Notes: generated by a model from the sequence alone, not told the origin. Shown: positions 8,922 through 17,180, counted from the stretch's first letter. The stretch: 64,000 bases of DNA from Usitatibacter sp035624355 (GCA_035624355.1 DASPRQ010000036.1:1-64000); one strand, 5' to 3'. Made by a program: numbers and translations.

Positions 8922-9992
8922 TCATGCGCGTTCGAGCCGCTCGACCTGCTTCCATCCGAGCTCCGCCATGGGCCGGGCGCGGCGCCCCGTGTCGAGCGCC
9001 TGCGCGCTCGCGGCGTTGCCCGCCACGGCCCGCGCCATCACGCCCTGGAAGATCGCGGCGGCGCGGAACATGTTGTAGGCCATGCAGAAGCCCCAGTCGC
9101 GTTCCCCCGGCGCGGGGAAGCCCGTGCGCTCGAGGTATCTCGCGAGGTACTCCGCCTCGCCGGGAATGCCGAGGGCCGCGAGGTCGGAGCCGCGCAGGCC
9201 CCGGAACTCTTCGGCCGAGAGGCGCCACGCCATCATGTGGTACGAGAAATCGGCCAGCGGATGGCCGAGCGTGGAAAGCTCCCAGTCGAGCACGGCGAGC
9301 ACGCGCGGCTCGGCTTGATGGAAGATCATGTTGTCGATGCGGAAGTCGCCGTGGACGATGGTCGTGGCGTCGCCCGCGGGGATGTTGCGCGGCAGCCATT
9401 CGATCAGCCGGTCCATCGCCTCGATCGTCTCGGTCTCGGAAGCCTTGTACTGGCGGCTCCAGCGGTCGATCTGCCGCCGGAAGTAGTTGCCGGGCTTGCC
9501 GTAGTCGCCCAGCCCGATCGCCTCGTAGTCCACGCGATGCAGCGCCGCGATGACGCGGTTCGTCTCGTCGTAGATCGCGCGCCGCTCGGCCGGGCGCATC
9601 CCGGGCAGGCGCGGGTCCCACAGGACGCGGCCTTCCACGTACTCCATCAGGTAGAACACGGCGCCGATCACCGACTCGTCGGTGCACAGCGCGTAGGTGC
9701 GCGCGACCGGGACGTCGGTCTTCGCGAGCGCCGTGATCACGCGATACTCGCGGTCCACCGCGTGGGCCGAGGGCAGGAGCTTGCCCGGGGGCTTGCGGCG
9801 CATGACGTAGCTGCGGCCGCCGGCCGACAGCCGGAACGTGGGGTTGGACTGGCCGCCCCGGAACTGCTCGACGGCGAGCGGCCCCGAGAATCCCTCGACG
9901 TGCTCGCGCATGTAGCGCTCGACGGCCGCGACGTCGAAGCGGTGCGCCTCGGCGACGGGCCGCGTGCCCCGGTAGGCGTCGAGGTCGCTCAC
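8922..9992 (-). CDS. APH-fold phosphotransferase, acyl-CoA-associated kinase (LvaA-like)
   Basis: Aminoglycoside-phosphotransferase-fold kinase of 356 aa. The N-terminus carries FRGGQSNPTFRL (nucleotide loop) and YVMRRKPPGKLLPSAH (ATP-binding Lys). The catalytic HGDFRIDNMI motif is near residue 214 and the metal-binding Asp in VLDWELSTLG near residue 236. This subgroup is not an antibiotic-resistance enzyme: it is found fused to or beside acyl-CoA dehydrogenases and phosphorylates the 4-hydroxyl of acyl-CoAs (LvaA, ACAD10/11 N-domain). I chose the GTG at 9992, which overlaps the SDR stop in the string TAGTG; the longer reading of this frame runs antisense-free through the SDR gene and is not real. 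A small LvaB-like partner is not seen nearby. Confidence 0.92.
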   Translation of the reverse strand: MSDLDAYRGTRPVAEAHRFDVAAVERYMREHVEGFSGPLAVEQFRGGQSNPTFRLSAGGRSYVMRRKPPGKLLPSAHAVDREYRVITALAKTDVPVARTYALCTDESVIGAVFYLMEYVEGRVLWDPRLPGMRPAERRAIYDETNRVIAALHRVDYEAIGLGDYGKPGNYFRRQIDRWSRQYKASETETIEAMDRLIEWLPRNIPAGDATTIVHGDFRIDNMIFHQAEPRVLAVLDWELSTLGHPLADFSYHMMAWRLSAEEFRGLRGSDLAALGIPGEAEYLARYLERTGFPAPGERDWGFCMAYNMFRAAAIFQGVMARAVAGNAASAQALDTGRRARPMAELGWKQVERLERA

Positions 9993-10771
9993 TAGATCGC
10001 CGTGTAGCCGCCGTCCACCGCGATGACCTGGCCGGTGATGAAGGCCGAGGCGTCGGAGGCGAGGAGCACCGCCGTCCCCTTCAGGTCCTCGGGGCCGCCC
10101 ACGCGGTTGAGGGGCGCCTTGGAGGCGACCTTGTCGCCCATCATCTCGAGCAGGCCCTGGGTCATCTTCGTCGGGAAGAATCCCGGCGCGATGGCGTTCA
10201 CCGTGATGCCGTGGCGCGCCCATTCGGCCGCGAGCGCGCGCGTGAAGCTCACCACGCCGCCCTTGCTCGTGTTGTATCCGATGGTGCCCGGACGGCCGGG
10301 CTCGCCGCCGCCCACGAGCCCCAGCACCGAGGCGATGTTGACGATCCGGCCCCGGCGCCGCGGCACCATCGAGCGCCGTCCCACCTCCTGGCTCGTCACG
10401 AACATCGCGGTGAGGTTGAGGTCCATCACCTTCTTCCAGGCCTCGAGCGGGTGGTCGAGCATGTCCGCTCCCCAGGTCGTGCCCGCGTTGTTCACGAGGA
10501 TGTCGATGGGGCCCAGGCGCGCGGCCGCCTCCTCGACCATGGCGGGAATCGCCGCGGGGTTCGACATGTCGCACGGAAGCGCCAGGGATTCGATGCCCAG
10601 CTTCTTCAGGTGCGCGCACGCCCCGTCGAGCTCGTCGCGCTTGCGTGCCGCGAGCGCCACCCGGGCGCCCATCTCGCCCAGCCCTTCGGCGATCTGCAGG
10701 CCCAGCCCGCGGGAGCCGCCGGTGACCAGCGCCACGTGCCCCGTGAGGTCGAAGAGCTCGCGCACGCTCAT
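9992..10771 (-). CDS. Short-chain dehydrogenase/reductase (LvaD-like position)
   Basis: Classical SDR of 259 aa. It has the NAD(P)-binding TGGSRGLG motif (about residues 17-24), NNAG, and the catalytic Ser-Tyr-Lys set with YNTSKGG. A basic pair after the second beta strand (AARKRDE) suggests NADP(H). It is the first gene of the leftward operon. In the levulinate pathway the SDR (LvaD) reduces the 4-keto acyl-CoA to 4-hydroxyacyl-CoA, which would fit here; that function is inferred from the neighbours. Shine-Dalgarno GGAGGG lies 7 nt before the ATG. A nine-codon reading frame ends on this start codon (see 10768-10797). Confidence 0.92.
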   Translation of the reverse strand: MSVRELFDLTGHVALVTGGSRGLGLQIAEGLGEMGARVALAARKRDELDGACAHLKKLGIESLALPCDMSNPAAIPAMVEEAAARLGPIDILVNNAGTTWGADMLDHPLEAWKKVMDLNLTAMFVTSQEVGRRSMVPRRRGRIVNIASVLGLVGGGEPGRPGTIGYNTSKGGVVSFTRALAAEWARHGITVNAIAPGFFPTKMTQGLLEMMGDKVASKAPLNRVGGPEDLKGTAVLLASDASAFITGQVIAVDGGYTAI

Positions 10772-10797
10772 GGTCCGCCCTCCGTCGTGGTCGTCAT
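10768..10797 (-). other. Nine-codon leader ORF overlapping the SDR start
   Basis: On the minus strand an ATG at 10797, preceded by GGAGG with 7 nt spacing, opens MTTTTEGGP and ends at a TGA that overlaps the SDR start codon as ATGA. Its ribosome site is at least as good as that of the SDR gene. It could couple translation, or be an accidental start. Conservation would decide. Confidence 0.3.
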
Positions 10798-10888
10798 GGT
10801 CTGTCCTCCGTGGGCCCGTGAGAGCTTACACTACCCCAATTCCCGCACCCGACCGCGGCGCCGAGCCCGTCGCCCCCGGAGATCGCCC

Positions 10889-12067
10889 ATGGACCTCAAC
10901 TATTCGCCCGAGGAGCTCGCCTTCCGCGACACGGTGCGCGGCTGGCTGCGCGAGAACCTTCCCGCGGACCTGCGCGAGAAGGTTTCGGCCTACGCGCCGC
11001 TCTCCCGCGACGACCTGCTGCGATGGCACCGCATCCTCGCGAAAAGGGGGTGGGTCGCCCCGTCCTGGCCCGTCGAGTGGGGCGGGACCGACTGGGACGT
11101 GGTGCAGCGCTACATCTTCGAGGAGGAGTGCGGCTACGCGGGGGCGCCGCCGCTCATCCCCTTCGGCCTGACGATGTGCGCCGCGGTGCTGCTCAAGTTC
11201 GGCACGCCGGCCCAGCAGAAGCATTTCCTGCCGCGCATCTACGACGGCGACGACTTCTGGTGCCAGGGCTACTCGGAGCCGGGTGCGGGGTCGGACCTCG
11301 CCTCGCTCAAGACCCGCGCCGTGCGCGAGGGCGACCACTACGTCGTGAACGGCCAGAAGACCTGGACCACGCTCGCGCACTACGCCGACTGGATCTTCTG
11401 CCTCGTGCGCACCGACCCGGCGGCGAAGAAGCAGGAGGGGATCTCGTTCCTGCTGATCGACATGAAGACGCCGGGCATCACGGTGCGGCCGCTGATCCTC
11501 ATGGACGGCGAGCGCGAGGTGAACGAGGTGTTTTTCGACGACGTGAAGGTCCCCGTCGGGAACCTCGTGCACGAGGAGGGCAGGGGCTGGACGGTGGCGA
11601 AGTACCTGCTCGGCCACGAGCGCATGAACACCGCGCGCATCGGCGGCTCGCGGCGGGAGCTCGAGAAGCTCAAGGAGTTCGCCGCGCGGCAGGCGAAAGG
11701 CGCTCGCCCGCTCCTCGAGGACGTGCGTTTCCGCGACCGGCTCTCGCGCGTCGAGGTGGAGCTCATGGCGCTCGAGATCACGAACCTGCGCTTCCTCGAC
11801 CAGCTGCGCGGCGGGCGCGCGCCGGGGGCGGAGGTGTCGATGCTCAAGGTCCGCGGGACCGAGATCCAGCAGGCGCTCACGGAGCTCATGCTCGAGGCGG
11901 CCGGGCCGCTCGCCGCGCCGTTCGCGCCCGTGGGCTCCGCGGAGGGCTTCGACGCGTTCGCGGCGGGCATCGCGCCGCGCTACTGCAACTTCCGCAAGAC
12001 CTCGATCTACGCGGGATCGAACGAGATCCAGCGCAACATCATCGCCAAGATGAGCCTCGGCCTGTAG
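10889..12067 (+). CDS. Acyl-CoA dehydrogenase, PimC-like large subunit
   Basis: Flavin-dependent acyl-CoA dehydrogenase of 392 aa, closest in appearance to the large subunit of pimeloyl-CoA type dehydrogenases (PimC). It shows WPVEWGG, the FAD motif WCQGYSEPGAGSDLASLKTRA, NGQKTWTT, and the C-terminal FRKTSIYAGSNEIQRNIIAKMSLGL signature. Start ATG at 10889 gives MDLNYSPEELAFRDTVR, the usual N-terminus. A second, shorter dehydrogenase follows after 10 nt, as in pimC-pimD pairs, suggesting a heteromeric enzyme for dicarboxylyl- or other long acyl-CoA. Substrate is inference. The gene heads a rightward operon divergent from the SDR operon. Confidence 0.92.
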   Translation: MDLNYSPEELAFRDTVRGWLRENLPADLREKVSAYAPLSRDDLLRWHRILAKRGWVAPSWPVEWGGTDWDVVQRYIFEEECGYAGAPPLIPFGLTMCAAVLLKFGTPAQQKHFLPRIYDGDDFWCQGYSEPGAGSDLASLKTRAVREGDHYVVNGQKTWTTLAHYADWIFCLVRTDPAAKKQEGISFLLIDMKTPGITVRPLILMDGEREVNEVFFDDVKVPVGNLVHEEGRGWTVAKYLLGHERMNTARIGGSRRELEKLKEFAARQAKGARPLLEDVRFRDRLSRVEVELMALEITNLRFLDQLRGGRAPGAEVSMLKVRGTEIQQALTELMLEAAGPLAAPFAPVGSAEGFDAFAAGIAPRYCNFRKTSIYAGSNEIQRNIIAKMSLGL

Positions 12068-12077
12068 GGGAACCGGG

Positions 12078-13214
12078 ATGAAGTTCGATTACAGCGAAGA
12101 GCAGCAGCTGGTCGCCGACTCCGTCCGGCGCTTCGTGGCGCAGGACTACGGATTCGAGGCGCGGCGCGGGATCGTCGCCTCGGAGGCGGGCTGGAGCCGC
12201 GCGACCTGGGCGAAGCTCGCCGAGATCGGGCTCCTCGGCTTGCCCTTCTCCACGGACCTCGGAGGCTTCGGCGGCCGCGCGGTGGACCTCATGAGCGTGA
12301 TGGAAGCCTTCGGCGACGGCCTCCTCGTCGAGCCGTACCTCTCGACGGTGGCGCTCGCCGGACGGCTCGTGGAGCGGGCGGGCGGCGCGGAGCAGCGGGG
12401 CGAGATCGTGCCCGCCATCGTCGAGGGCCGCCTCGTGATGGCGTTCGCTCACGGCGAGGACGGCGCCCGCTACGACCTCGCCCACGTGGCCACGCGCGCG
12501 CGGCGCGAGGGCGCGGGCCACGTGCTCGACGGCACGAAGCGCGTCGTGCTCCACGCGCCCTGCGCCGACCGGCTGGTCGTGTCGGCGCGCGTTTCGGGCG
12601 CCGCGGCCGGCAAGGCGGGAATCAGCCTGTTCCTGGTGGATGCGAAAGCGCCCGGCGTCGCGATGTCCGCCTACCGCACGCTCGACGGGATGCGCGGAGC
12701 GGACGTGGCGTTGCGCTCGGTCGCGGTTCCGGCGCAGGCGCTGCTCGGCGCGGAGGGCGAGGCGCTGCCGCTCATCGAGGAGGCGGCCGACTTCGCGACC
12801 GCGCTCCTCTGCGCCGAGGCGGTGGGCGCCATGAAGTTCGCGTGCGACACGACGCTCGAGTACCTCAAGACCCGGCGCCAGTTCGGCGTGCCGATCGGCT
12901 CGTTCCAGGCGCTGCAGCACCGCATGGTGGACATGGTGATCGAGCAGGAGCAGGCGCGCTCCATGGCGAGCCTCGCCTGCGCGCGGGTGGACACGGAGCG
13001 CGATCCGCGGGAGCGCAAGCGCATCGTTTCCGCGGCCAAGATCAAGATCGCCGACGCGTGCCGCCGCGTGAGCCAGGAATCGGTGCAGCTGCACGGCGGC
13101 ATGGGCATGAGCGAGGAGCTCAAGGTGAGCCACACGTTCCGCCGCCTCACGATGATCGCGCGCGAGCTCGGCGACGCCGATCACCACCTCCAACGCTTCG
13201 CGGAGAGCTCCTGA
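12078..13214 (+). CDS. Acyl-CoA dehydrogenase, PimD-like small subunit
   Basis: Second acyl-CoA dehydrogenase of the operon, 378 aa. It begins MKFDYSEEQQLVADSVRRF and carries the RQFGVPIGSFQALQHRMVDM segment and the C-terminal VQLHGGMGMSEELKVSHTFRR motif of the family. It is shorter and more diverged in the central FAD/substrate loop (the usual TEP motif is not evident), as is common for the second member of PimC/PimD-type pairs. It starts 10 nt after the larger subunit (GGGGAACCGGG before ATG) and ends 1 nt before the reductase gene. The pair probably forms one enzyme; this rests on gene order and family knowledge. Confidence 0.9.
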   Translation: MKFDYSEEQQLVADSVRRFVAQDYGFEARRGIVASEAGWSRATWAKLAEIGLLGLPFSTDLGGFGGRAVDLMSVMEAFGDGLLVEPYLSTVALAGRLVERAGGAEQRGEIVPAIVEGRLVMAFAHGEDGARYDLAHVATRARREGAGHVLDGTKRVVLHAPCADRLVVSARVSGAAAGKAGISLFLVDAKAPGVAMSAYRTLDGMRGADVALRSVAVPAQALLGAEGEALPLIEEAADFATALLCAEAVGAMKFACDTTLEYLKTRRQFGVPIGSFQALQHRMVDMVIEQEQARSMASLACARVDTERDPRERKRIVSAAKIKIADACRRVSQESVQLHGGMGMSEELKVSHTFRRLTMIARELGDADHHLQRFAESS

Positions 13215-13215
13215 C

Positions 13216-14214
13216 ATGGGCCCGAACCGCCAGGTGCTGCTCGCGAGCCGCCCGCAGGGCGCGGTGTCGCCGGAGAACTTCCGCATCGTCGAGGTCCCCG
13301 TGCCCGAGCCCGGCGAAGGCGAGGCGCTCGTGAGGAACGAGTGGCTCTCGCTCGATCCGTACATGCGCGGGCGCATGAGCGACGCGAAGTCCTACGTGGC
13401 GCCGGTGGAGGTCGGCGCGGTGATGGTCGGGCAGACCGTGGGCGAGGTCGTGCGATCGCGCGACCCGGGATTGCGCGAGGGCGACAAGGTGCTCACCTCC
13501 CTCGGCTGGCAGCTCTACGGAGTCGCGAAGGCAAAGAGCCTCACGCGCGTGGACGCTTCGCGCGTGCCCGCCTCGTACTATCTCGGCATCCTCGGCATGC
13601 CGGGCATCACCGCGTGGTTCGGCCTCTTCGAGATCGGGAAGCCCAAGGCGGGCGAGACCGTCGTCGTGTCGGCGGCTTCGGGCGCCGTGGGCAGCGTCGT
13701 CGGCCAGCTCGCGAAGGGCGAGGGCTGCCGCGTCGTGGGCATCGCGGGCGGCAAGCGCAAGTGCGACTACGTGACGGGCGAGCTCGGCTTCGACGCGTGC
13801 GTCGACTACCGCGAGGGTAAGCTCTCCGACGCCCTGCGCGCCGCCTGCCCCAAGGGCATCGACGTGGACTTCGAGAACGTGGGCGGGACGATCCTCGACA
13901 CGGTGCTGCGCCAGATGAACCTCTTCTCGCGCGTGGTCGTGTGCGGCCTCATCGCGGAGTACGACGCGCAGAAGCCCTACGGCTACACGGCGCTGCGCTC
14001 GATCCTCGTGAACCGCATCCGCATGCAGGGCATGATCGTCTTCGACTGGCAGGCGCGCTACGGCGAGGCGCTCGCCGACCTCGCAGCGCGCGTGTCCGCG
14101 GGCAAGCTGCGCTACCGGGAATCGATCGTCGAGGGCCTGGAGAACGCGCCGGCGGGCCTCATCGCGCTGCTTTCCGGCGGCAATTTCGGCAAGCAGCTCG
14201 TGAAGCTCGCGTGA
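13216..14214 (+). CDS. NADP-dependent medium-chain reductase (PTGR/CurA-like)
   Basis: Zinc-independent member of the MDR superfamily, 332 aa, of the leukotriene B4 12-hydroxydehydrogenase / prostaglandin reductase / CurA group, which reduces alpha,beta-unsaturated carbonyls with NADPH. Seen: WLSLDPYMRGRM near the N-terminus, GMPGITAWFGLFEIGKPKAGETVVVSAASGAVGSVVGQLAK for the nucleotide fold, GIAGGKRKCDY (NADP phosphate binding by Lys/Arg), and a C-terminal GENFGKQLVKLA-like end. It starts 1 nt after the dehydrogenase stop (TGACATG), so is translated with the two dehydrogenases. Role in the pathway, perhaps enoyl reduction or quinone detoxification, is not known. Confidence 0.93.
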   Translation: MGPNRQVLLASRPQGAVSPENFRIVEVPVPEPGEGEALVRNEWLSLDPYMRGRMSDAKSYVAPVEVGAVMVGQTVGEVVRSRDPGLREGDKVLTSLGWQLYGVAKAKSLTRVDASRVPASYYLGILGMPGITAWFGLFEIGKPKAGETVVVSAASGAVGSVVGQLAKGEGCRVVGIAGGKRKCDYVTGELGFDACVDYREGKLSDALRAACPKGIDVDFENVGGTILDTVLRQMNLFSRVVVCGLIAEYDAQKPYGYTALRSILVNRIRMQGMIVFDWQARYGEALADLAARVSAGKLRYRESIVEGLENAPAGLIALLSGGNFGKQLVKLA

Positions 14215-14259
14215 GGCTCGCGCCCTCGGCGCGACGCCGGGGAGAGGCGCGCGCGCCGC

Positions 14260-15015
14260 CTAGAAGCGCCAGCGCTCGACCATCTTGAGGCCCGAGACGC
14301 CGTCGATCGTGTAGGTGAACACGGCGTGGCTCGCGTCGAGCGGCGAGAAGTCCGCGATCCCGGCGGGCGCGATCCGCACGGCGGCCGCGTCGAACGGCAG
14401 CTTCCACGAAGGGCCGCTCGTGCGATAGGCCTTGCCCCCGAAGTGCAGGTGGTTGTCCGAGTCCCGCGACCACGCGCCGCCGGGCACGACGAACCACGTG
14501 GGCTGATTCGAATCGTCGTACGTCACCCAGACGAGGAAGAGCTTGTCGGTGTACTGGCTCACCGTGAGCGCCCATCCCGGCTCGCGCGGGTTCCACCACA
14601 TGTCCGTGTAGTCGTCGCTCGGGGCCGGGAGGCCGCCGGAGGCGAGCTGCGCGACCGAGACGTGGATCGGCCCGAGGAGCTGGCTGGGGCCCAGGGTCCC
14701 GGGCGGCGGATTCACCACGAGCGAGGCGTCGTATTCGCCGACGGGCAGCCGCCCGAGCGTGAACTCCTCGAAGAAGCCGGCGACGGTGCCGCAGTCGGGA
14801 TTCGCGACCGGGCCGCGGTCGACCTGCACGGTGATGCGGTTCGAGTCCTGCGAGACGCGCACCGAATCGGCGTTCGTGCAGCCCGTGTGCGTGTAGCGCA
14901 GCCGCACCGTGTCGAGCGACGTCGGGCTCGGCGGGTCGATCGAAAGCTGCGCCGCCGCCCCTGTCGCCGCGAGGAGACAGAGCGGGCCGAGCAGGCGCCG
15001 CGAAAGGGAGCGCAT
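14260..15015 (-). CDS. Secreted protein of unknown function with WWNPREPGW domain
   Basis: A 251-residue protein with a signal peptide (MRSLSRRLLGPLCLLAATGAAAQ, cleavage likely after AAA). After it comes an Ig-like beta segment with two Cys (GCTNADS and PDCGT) that may form a disulfide, then a C-terminal domain with DDYTDMWWNPREPGWALTVSQ, LFLVWVTYDDSNQPTWFVVPGGAW and a KMVERWRF end. This aromatic domain occurs in many exported betaproteobacterial proteins, usually as paralogues, and has no assigned function that I know of. It is convergent with the reductase gene (45 nt gap) and alone on its strand. Exported to periplasm or outside; nothing more can be said. Confidence 0.75.
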   Translation of the reverse strand: MRSLSRRLLGPLCLLAATGAAAQLSIDPPSPTSLDTVRLRYTHTGCTNADSVRVSQDSNRITVQVDRGPVANPDCGTVAGFFEEFTLGRLPVGEYDASLVVNPPPGTLGPSQLLGPIHVSVAQLASGGLPAPSDDYTDMWWNPREPGWALTVSQYTDKLFLVWVTYDDSNQPTWFVVPGGAWSRDSDNHLHFGGKAYRTSGPSWKLPFDAAAVRIAPAGIADFSPLDASHAVFTYTIDGVSGLKMVERWRF

Positions 15016-15082
15016 CGTTCGTTCGACCGGGTCGCCCGGAAAATGGGCCGGAACGAGATTCTACCTTCGGCCCCCGCGAAGG

Positions 15083-15841
15083 TCACGCGCGGCCCGCGCG
15101 CGATCGCGCCCGCGGGCCCAAGAGCTCGATCAGCCGCCCGGCGTTGCGGGGCGCCTGGCCGAACGCGTCGTTGTCGAAATAGACGTGCACGTCGCGGCCC
15201 TCGGCGGTCCAGCGCCGCACCTTGCGCGCCCATTCGCGCAGCCTCGCCTCGGGGTAGCCGGACGCGTAGGTGAGCTCGTGCCCGTGCAGGCGGACGTACA
15301 CGAGGTCGGTGGTCACCGCGTCCCACATCGGCCAGTCGGCCGCGTCCGACTGGCACGCGGCGATGCGGTGCGCCCCGAGGCACGCGGCGACCTCGCCGTC
15401 GAACCACGACGGGTGGCGGAGCTCGATCGCGTGGCGCACGCGGCGCCAGGCGTGCAACGCCCGCGCGAACCCCTCGAGGCGCTCGAGGTTGCGGTGGAAG
15501 TTGCGCGGGAGCTGCCAGAGGACCGCCGCGAGCTTGTCGCCGAGCCCCGCGGCGCGGTCGCGCTCGATGCGGATGGGCGCCAGCGGATCGGCGAGCTTCT
15601 TGTTGTGCGTGAGGTAGCGGTGCGCCTTGAGGGCGAAGCGGAATCCCGGCGGCGTCTGGTCGCGCCAGCGCCGGAACGTCTCCACGCTCTGCAGCCGGTA
15701 GTGGGTCGCGTTGATCTCGACGGCGGTGAAGCGCGCGGCGCAGAACGGCAGCCACTCGCGCGTCGGCCGGCCCTCGTAGAAGTCCTCGCGCCACGACTCG
15801 TAGATCCAGCCGCTCGTCCCGATGAAGGCGCGCCCGGCCAT
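15083..15841 (-). CDS. DUF72 (YecE family) protein
   Basis: TIM-barrel protein of the DUF72 family, 252 aa, function unknown. The start ATG at 15841 gives MAGRAFIGTSGWIYESWREDFY, the family N-terminus, followed by FTAVEINATHYRLQS, FRFALKAHRYLTHNKKL, LWQLPRNFHRNLERLEGF, AIELRHPSW and the C-terminal YVRLHG and VHVYFDNDAFGQAPRNA motifs. A longer reading of this frame runs through the endonuclease V gene and is a shadow. The gene begins 2 nt after the endonuclease V stop, so the two are likely cotranscribed; DUF72 proteins are often suspected to have a nucleic-acid role, which this neighbour would fit, but that is speculation. Confidence 0.92.
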   Translation of the reverse strand: MAGRAFIGTSGWIYESWREDFYEGRPTREWLPFCAARFTAVEINATHYRLQSVETFRRWRDQTPPGFRFALKAHRYLTHNKKLADPLAPIRIERDRAAGLGDKLAAVLWQLPRNFHRNLERLEGFARALHAWRRVRHAIELRHPSWFDGEVAACLGAHRIAACQSDAADWPMWDAVTTDLVYVRLHGHELTYASGYPEARLREWARKVRRWTAEGRDVHVYFDNDAFGQAPRNAGRLIELLGPRARSRAGRA

Positions 15842-15843
15842 GG

Positions 15844-16497
15844 TCAGAGGCGCCCGCGCGCCAGGCGATCGGCGGCGCGCAGCGGTTCCGGGATGCGGTA
15901 TCGCGGGCTGCACGCGAGCACGAGGCGAATCGCGGTCGCGAGGCTCACCCGGTGCCCGATGGAGACGTACACGGGCTTCACGCCGGCGCGCGTGCGCAGC
16001 GCGGCTCCGATCTCCTCGCCGGCGTCGACGAGCGGGGCCCAGGCGCCGCGGCTCGCGCCCGGCTCGCGGTGCTCGCCCACGAGCCGGGTCTTCGCCACGC
16101 CGATCGAGGGGAGGTCCGCCGCGAGCCCGAGGTGCGAGGCGAGCCCGCAGCGCCTGGGGTGCGCGATGCCCTGGCCGTCGCAGAGCAGGAGGTCGGGCCT
16201 CACGGTCAGCGCCTCGAGCGCCGCGAGCGCCGCCGGCATCTCGCGAAACGAGAGCAGGCCCGGGACGTAGGGGAACGACGCCGGGCGGCGCGCGATCGCG
16301 TGCTCGATCGTCTCGAGCCCCGGCAAGCCCATGACGACGACGGCCGCGCGCGCGGTGCGGCCCGCCTCGTCGTAGTGAACGTCGAGGCCGCACACGCGGC
16401 GCACCGCGCCGAGGCGATCGGCCCGAACGACCCGCTCGGCGAGCCGCTCCTGCAGGACGATCGCCTCGGCCGGGGAGAGCTGCGCCTGGCCCGTCAG
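15844..16497 (-). CDS. nfi: Endonuclease V (deoxyinosine 3' endonuclease)
   Basis: Repair enzyme that nicks DNA one base 3' of deoxyinosine. The product of about 217 aa matches the family length (E. coli 223). Key segments: VCGLDVHYDE with the first metal Asp, FPYVPGLLSFREMPAALAALEAL, LLLCDGQGIAHPRRCGLASHLG with the second Asp, and PSIGVAKTRLVG. No ATG or GTG is available between the carbonic anhydrase stop and the conserved region. The best start is a CTG at 16497 that overlaps that stop as CTGA, giving LTGQAQLSPAEAIVLQERL. A start further upstream would overlap the carbonic anhydrase gene. The function is secure; the start is not. Confidence 0.9.
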   Translation of the reverse strand: MTGQAQLSPAEAIVLQERLAERVVRADRLGAVRRVCGLDVHYDEAGRTARAAVVVMGLPGLETIEHAIARRPASFPYVPGLLSFREMPAALAALEALTVRPDLLLCDGQGIAHPRRCGLASHLGLAADLPSIGVAKTRLVGEHREPGASRGAWAPLVDAGEEIGAALRTRAGVKPVYVSIGHRVSLATAIRLVLACSPRYRIPEPLRAADRLARGRL

Positions 16498-17153
16498 CCG
16501 ATCGATCCCATGGGCCCGGGGTAGCTCACTTCCTCGAGCTTGCCCGTGTCCACGTCGTAGATGAATCCGCGCACGGTGACCGCATCGGGCCCGCTGGTCG
16601 GGATCCACGGGTGGTTGAGGATCGCCGACATCCCGCGCCGCACGTCCCACTGGAGGCGCTCGGTCTGCTTCGGGTTGCGTGCGGCGTCCAGCGCCTCGAT
16701 GGGCCCGCGAAAGGCATGGAACTGGGACGGCGTCGACGCGCACTTCTTGCAGCTCATGAAGGGACGCGAGGTCGCCTGGCCCAGCAGCTTCTCGGCCGCC
16801 GGGTCGCCCTCGAGCCCGGCCTTGAGCAGGTCGTCGGTGAAGGCGAGCATGCCGCAGCGGGTGTGGTGGATCAGGATGATCTCGTTGGTATTGAGGAGGT
16901 GGTGCGAGATGATGAGACAGCGGATCGCGTCGTCGGTGACCACGCCTCCGGCGTTGCGGATGATGTGCGCATCCCCGGTCTGCAGGCCCAGCAGGTCCTC
17001 CACGTCGAGGCGCGCGTCCATGCAGGCGACCACCGCCACGTGCTTCGCCGGGTTGATGGGCTGCTTGCCGGGATAGCCGGGCTTGTGGGTCGCCTGCCCG
17101 CCCGCGTACTGCTTGTTGTTGGCCAGGTACTGGTCGGTCATCTTGTTCGCCAT
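16494..17153 (-). CDS. Beta-class carbonic anhydrase
   Basis: Zinc enzyme interconverting CO2 and bicarbonate, cytosolic. The 219-residue protein has the zinc and catalytic dyad motif CMDAR (Cys44, Asp46, Arg48) and HHTRC (His97, Cys100), with IIRNAGG between them. A loop of about 30 residues after LLGQATSRPFMSCKKCASTPSQ includes extra Cys residues and is longer than in E. coli Can, as in several Mycobacterium/actinobacterial-like beta-CAs. AAGGAGG lies 5-6 nt before the ATG at 17153. It is the first of three tightly spaced genes (carbonic anhydrase, nfi, DUF72), 27 nt downstream of the ydhR-like gene. Confidence 0.93.
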   Translation of the reverse strand: MANKMTDQYLANNKQYAGGQATHKPGYPGKQPINPAKHVAVVACMDARLDVEDLLGLQTGDAHIIRNAGGVVTDDAIRCLIISHHLLNTNEIILIHHTRCGMLAFTDDLLKAGLEGDPAAEKLLGQATSRPFMSCKKCASTPSQFHAFRGPIEALDAARNPKQTERLQWDVRRGMSAILNHPWIPTSGPDAVTVRGFIYDVDTGKLEEVSYPGPMGSIG

Positions 17154-17180
17154 GGTTTCCTCCTTCTTGATTTCCAGATG

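Noticed and set aside
8922..9992. Aminoglycoside resistance gene
   Set aside because: APH fold only; the gene is embedded in an acyl-CoA operon and belongs to the acyl-CoA-associated kinase subgroup.
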